Shown here: positions 35,387-38,888 of the stretch, piece by piece
Numbering within the stretch: the stretch's first letter is position 1
How the letters are laid out: each line of letters opens with the position of its first letter
Assembly (NCBI RefSeq): GCF_000315625.1
Contig: NW_005434586.1
Coordinates: 14,790 to 53,677, forward strand
Source: Guillardia theta CCMP2712
Lineage: Eukaryota > Cryptophyceae > Pyrenomonadales > Geminigeraceae
Length of the DNA stretch: 38,888 nt
Direction of reading: 5' to 3'
Program-made: the position numbers and the translations under genes
The notes under the pieces: model-generated
Database searches by the model: none
The model's input: the letters and a program-made list of their open reading frames with translations, nothing else
What the model was told of the DNA's origin: nothing

Positions 35387-36347
35387 TCATCTATGAAACA
35401 CACCTCGTCCCTTGTGGCTCTTTCCCTCCGGCACAGATTCTAGACAGCAACCAAGTGTCAAGACAGCAGAAGAATCATCATTGTTGAACACTAAGTACCA
35501 AGATAATCGCAGACAAATCCCTCGGGCTCCAGAAGGTTTGTGACCAGGTCAATCGACATCGCATATGGGGGACCTCCTTCACGAGTTTCGAGGGGGAATA
35601 TCAATGTGACCAGTTCACCGCCTGGTTTCAACAGCTGCTTCATCTTCTCCGCCCAGGATTTTCTCATATTTGGCTCGATAGCACACAGAAATGTGTAGTC
35701 ATAGATTACGTCAAATTTTCTTCCTTCCAGCGTGAAGAAATCATCGGTAGAAAACTTTGCATCTCCCTTCCATGCTGACACTCCAGCACTCTTCAACTCT
35801 GATTCATTGAATTCCTCGGCAGCCTGTAATTCATTGTCAGCTTTGCCAGTCTAACGCTCTGATTTCAACAACACCTTGACTGCTGTTGGAGATATGTCCA
35901 GCCCCAAGCCATTGAATCCTATCTTAGCAAACTCGCACACATCGTATCCCCTTCCACAGCCCGGCACAAGCGCATCCGGCTTGCCATTGCTGTAATCAGC
36001 ATACTTCACTTTCCACTCTTGAATGAGTTCAAGTAGCACAGGACTAGACTTGCACGCTAGCTCAGGAAATCAGAAATGAGACGAATACACAAGATCTTTC
36101 AACCGTCAAAGTATTGGCCGGGCTTCAGGCCTCCATCTCGTTTCCACATATCATCCCATCCAGTCATCTCTACTATCGGTGTTGGCCGAGTGCTTAAAGT
36201 TCTCCAGGAAGGAAACTGCCTCTGAAGCACAGAAGGTAGAGCAGAGAAAGAAGAGAGAGTCAGGGGGCGACAAGGAGGAGAAGGAATGAAGAAGCAAGAT
36301 CGCAAGAGCATTCGCGTCGCTACTTGCCCGGCCAGCATGGAGTGCAT
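35387..36347 (-). CDS. TPMT-family thiol/halide methyltransferase
   Basis: Exons 36347-36104, 36056-35875, 35823-35499, 35439-35387 (267 residues; all phases fit). Members of the TPMT/HOL family move a methyl group from S-adenosylmethionine to thiols, thiocyanate or halides. Hallmarks: GWDDMWKRDGGLKPGQYFD, LVPGCGRGYDV (SAM-binding motif I, about residue 110), GLGLDISPTAVKAAEE, KFDVIYDYTFLCAIEP, LLKPGGELVTLIFPL, GGPPYAMSID. The final tiny exon adds ESVPEGKSHKGRGVFHR; it was recognised because the family normally continues past the apparent stop in exon 3, and the joint is in phase. The first ~55 residues are basic, Ser-rich and lack acids (RMLLRSCFFIPSPPCRP), a likely mitochondrial or other organelle presequence. 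The exact substrate cannot be told. Confidence 0.88.
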
Positions 36348-37147
36348 CTCCTTACCTTCCTTGCTTAGCGCAAATCAACCCCTGTTGTTATACCCCCAAG
36401 TTCAAAGTACCCCCTTGGATGCCATTATTGCTTGGGGTGAAGTACCCCTCCATTTAGGTTAGACTTTCAGTACCCCTCAGATCTCTTTGTTTTAACAAGA
36501 ACTTTCGTCATCAATGTGGTCTTGGCCCGCTACCCTTGGGGAAAGGACCCCCTTCTCTCCCCTCAAGATTAGCCACAAATACCAAGGTGGGGTCATGAAT
36601 GTGTCAGCAGTGAATTATGGAGGGTGGGTCCCTGGTTTGTGAATAATGTAAGGGGTACCAGTCAACCCCCATGACTTGTACCGGTTGCTTAAACAATAAA
36701 TTTAGGGGTTCTTAGACTATTTCGACTTGGCTTGCACGGAAATCAGGGGGTAGTGGTGGTAGACACGGTGGCGAATCAGAGCGTAGTAAAGCGGATTTCT
36801 TGAAGGGGTACATTTGATATGAATTCCATGATAAATGGTAGGTGGGGTGGTGACGAGGGACACGGTACTATTATTATTAAAAGTACTGATTTTTAACTTA
36901 ACTTAATTACTAATTAAAAGTCTGCTTCTCCGCTTCTCTCAATCTGATTCTCACAAGCTCGCCTCACGATAAAGGACAGCAACATACGTGATAGCCTGTC
37001 CCGCTGCTTGGCCTGGGGCAGTGAAGCTATTCGCTATGCTGCATGGCTTGCGAGGCTACGAGACGAGGAAGGTGAGGAAGGGATAAGGGAAAGCAAATCA
37101 GTATGAGAGGAGAGTAGATTCAGATAGAGACTGCAAGAAGGCAGAAA

Positions 37148-37231
37148 GCAAGGCAAGGCAAGGCAAGGCAAGGCAAGGCAAGGCAAGGCAAGGCAAGGCA
37201 AGGCAAGGCAAGGCAAGGCAAGGCAAGGCAG
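37148..37231. repeat. (AAGGC)n minisatellite, about 16 copies
   Basis: Perfect tandem pentamer AAGGC. The opposite strand reads CTTGC-type repeats giving a Leu-Pro-Cys-Leu-Ala frame, which is not a gene. Confidence 0.97.
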
Positions 37232-37274
37232 GTTGCTATTGGAACAAAGTAGAGCTGAGATTGAAAACACAGAG

Positions 37275-37406
37275 AGAGTGAGCGAGCGAGGAGGAGAGGG
37301 AGGGAGGGAGGGAGGGAGAGAGGGTGGTGTGGGGGGTGGGGGGGGGAGAGAGACCAGGGACAGACACAGACACAGACACAGAGAGAGAGAGAGAGACAGA
37401 GAGAGT
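37275..37406. repeat. Purine-rich low-complexity tract
   Basis: GAGGGAGG, GGGGGG and GAGACAGA runs with (ACAGAC) and (GA)n segments. Simple sequence just upstream of the KIFBP-like gene. Confidence 0.85.
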
Positions 37407-37512
37407 TGAGAAATAAACGGGTAAAAACCATACGAGATGGTGTTATTGGGTGGTTAAAGATGATGATCTCATTCAATGGTCCAGGTGGGATGCGTTGAGT
37501 GAGCGAAAAAGA

Positions 37513-38888
37513 ATGTGGGTCCCTCAATCACATACGAGATTCAGCTGGATTGCAAACCACAGCGATCAGGTGTTGCCGATCGGACACACAAACTTCAGCT
37601 GGTTTTGCACTGCACAGAATGTAGAAGAGGAAGAAAGAATTAGGGGAGGAGGACTGAGGCGAGGATTCTTGGATGCAAAACATGGGGAAACCAAGGTCCA
37701 GGATGTGGAGAAATTCCTTACCCGAGATGCTCCGAGGTTGTTGGAGGAAGCCGGCAGACTGTCTGAACTCCGAGCAGAGGAAACAAGCCCGTACAAGCAC
37801 AAGTATGAAGCTCGAGCTATTTTGAAGAAGGTGCACAGTCAACTTGCTGCTTGCGATCCCGCGGGAAGCTCGGGGGAGATTGGGATGAAGATGGAGGAAG
37901 CAAAAGCAAGAACGGAGCTCATGCTCGGCATCAACTTCTACGAGACAGAGGAAGTAAGTCAAGGACACAAGTTCCTGACAGAGGCCGAGGCTCTTCTGTC
38001 CGCCATCTCGTCCAAGTCAGCTGAGAGCAGGTGTCATGCTGACTACATGGACTGTCTCAATCACCTCGCAATCATATCGAGCATGCGAGATGAGCAGCAC
38101 AAGGCCCTCGAGCTCCTCCTGAGAGCACGGGAGGTCCATCGACGAGCTCGCGCTCCGTCCTCTCCCTCCGACCTCCTCTCCCCCATGGAGAAGCAGCTCA
38201 CAACCACATGCTTCCTGCTCGCCCAGGTACCTGCCGATGGTGATTGAGGAGCGACTGCTGACCGTCCTGCTCTTCAGGTCTACCAGAAGGTGGGAGATTT
38301 GCATGCCTCGGCAGAGCTCTGCGTGGAGACTCTGGACCGGCAAGCACAAGTCTTCACTGAAGAGGACTGGAAGGCGCAGGGAGACGAGTGGGTCAAGAAC
38401 GCCATCCAGATGTCGGGCTACAGCCTGAGCATGGTTCTCTTCCTCCTCCTTCCCTTGCTCGTACACACCGTTACCCTCGCTTTCATTCTCCCTCTCCCCT
38501 TTCCCTCCTTCCTCCTCTCCCCACCCCTCCGTTCTGACTGCCGCCCCTGCTACTGCATCTCTTGCTCCTTCCTCGATTCTTGCTCTCTGTTCTTCTCTCC
38601 CTGCATATATTCCCTCCTCTCCCTTCCAACTTGTGCATGCATTTGATAGTTGTCTCATCAGAATGACTTTGAGAGCGCGAGCATGTGTCTAGGAGCAGCA
38701 GAGGCAGCAAGGTGTGATGCGGGGTGTGGGGCCCGGGGTGGGAGGAGGGAGGGAGGGAGGGAGGGAGGGAGGGAGGAGCGGTTGGGCGGATTTGATCAAC
38801 AAAGACATGACCTCTGCGTACAGCAAGCGATCGAAAGAGGAAAGTGCGCCAGAAACTTGCCAGCGTGAATTGGGGGTAGGAGGGAGGA
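37513..38888 (+). CDS. KIFBP: KIF-binding protein homologue, 3' end beyond window
   Basis: Exons 37513-38226, 38278-38433, 38662-38711 and 38824 onward; runs off the right edge. In animals KIF-binding protein is a TPR-like helical protein that binds motor domains of certain kinesins and blocks microtubule attachment. Matching features: SPYKHKYEARAILKKV (first helical pair), CHADYMDCLNHLAIISSM, CFLLAQVYQKVGDLHASAEL, then VETLDRQAQVF and EWVKNAIQMSGYSLS, the family's CxxTLxRQ...EWAxNAAxLSxxY pattern, and NDFESASMCLGAAEAA. The ATG at 37513 is the first in frame, but the frame is open upstream to 37450 and residues before about 60 show no family match, so the true start may differ. Intron 3 (38712-38823) contains a (GGGA)n run. 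Confidence 0.8.

Larger units (their letters stand above)
36348..37512. other. Spacer with TACCCC patch and repeats
   Basis: Divergent spacer. About 36385-36860 is a patch of TACCCCC and GGGGTA words of both polarities; 36875-36920 is AT-rich; then come the AAGGC minisatellite and a purine tract (37275-37400), listed separately. Promoters of the methyltransferase and KIFBP-like genes are expected here. Nothing coding seen. Confidence 0.45.

Noticed and set aside
37034-37527. Minus-strand frames with LPCLALPCLA repeats
   Set aside because: Derived from the AAGGC minisatellite and flanking purine tract.

Overview
The window looks like nuclear DNA of a unicellular alga with a secondary plastid. 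My best guess is a cryptophyte close to Guillardia theta; this rests on pattern only, with no search run. The genes are intron-rich and most introns are 40-60 nt (GT-AG, one likely GC-AG). Each gene lies in its own transcription unit on either strand, with no operons. One protein of a cyanobacterial/plastid family carries a signal peptide ending just before a Phe, as cryptophyte plastid preproteins do. Exon models were built by hand from splice sites and reading phase. Seven add up to whole codons throughout; weaker joins are stated in the entries.

Left end (1-6,650), repeat and transposon rich: a GC-rich block, an 8-bp TGACTC tandem array (720-1475), a polypurine tract (1540-2480), an unidentified seven-exon gene (complement 4559-3169), a decayed piggyBac-type transposase (complement 6228-5148) and a second GC-rich block.

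Middle (6,990-25,190), gene dense: a small membrane-anchored protein with a repeated VDN motif (+); a plastid-targeted DUF1997 protein (-); a 16-exon helical protein with a Gly/Pro-rich tail (+); a membrane-anchored cyclic-nucleotide-binding-domain protein (-); a divergent spacer with a large AG microsatellite; a TAF1C-like RNA polymerase I factor that appears to contain a PHD finger (+); and a 722-residue F-box-like/beta-propeller/helical protein (-) meeting it tail to tail.

Right end (25,191-38,888): a spacer with G-rich and GC-rich repeats; a Sec14/CRAL-TRIO protein with an N-terminal cysteine-rich module (+); two ankyrin-repeat proteins with signal peptides and a downstream LRGG motif (+); an unresolved candidate gene (-); a TPMT-family thiol/halide methyltransferase (-) ending 14 bp from the second ankyrin gene; an AAGGC minisatellite; and the start of a KIF-binding-protein homologue that runs off the right edge.

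The genes do not form a visible pathway. The most unusual items are the TAF1C-PHD combination, the two secreted LRGG-ankyrin proteins, the Cys-rich Sec14 fusion and the orientation-switching TGACTC array.
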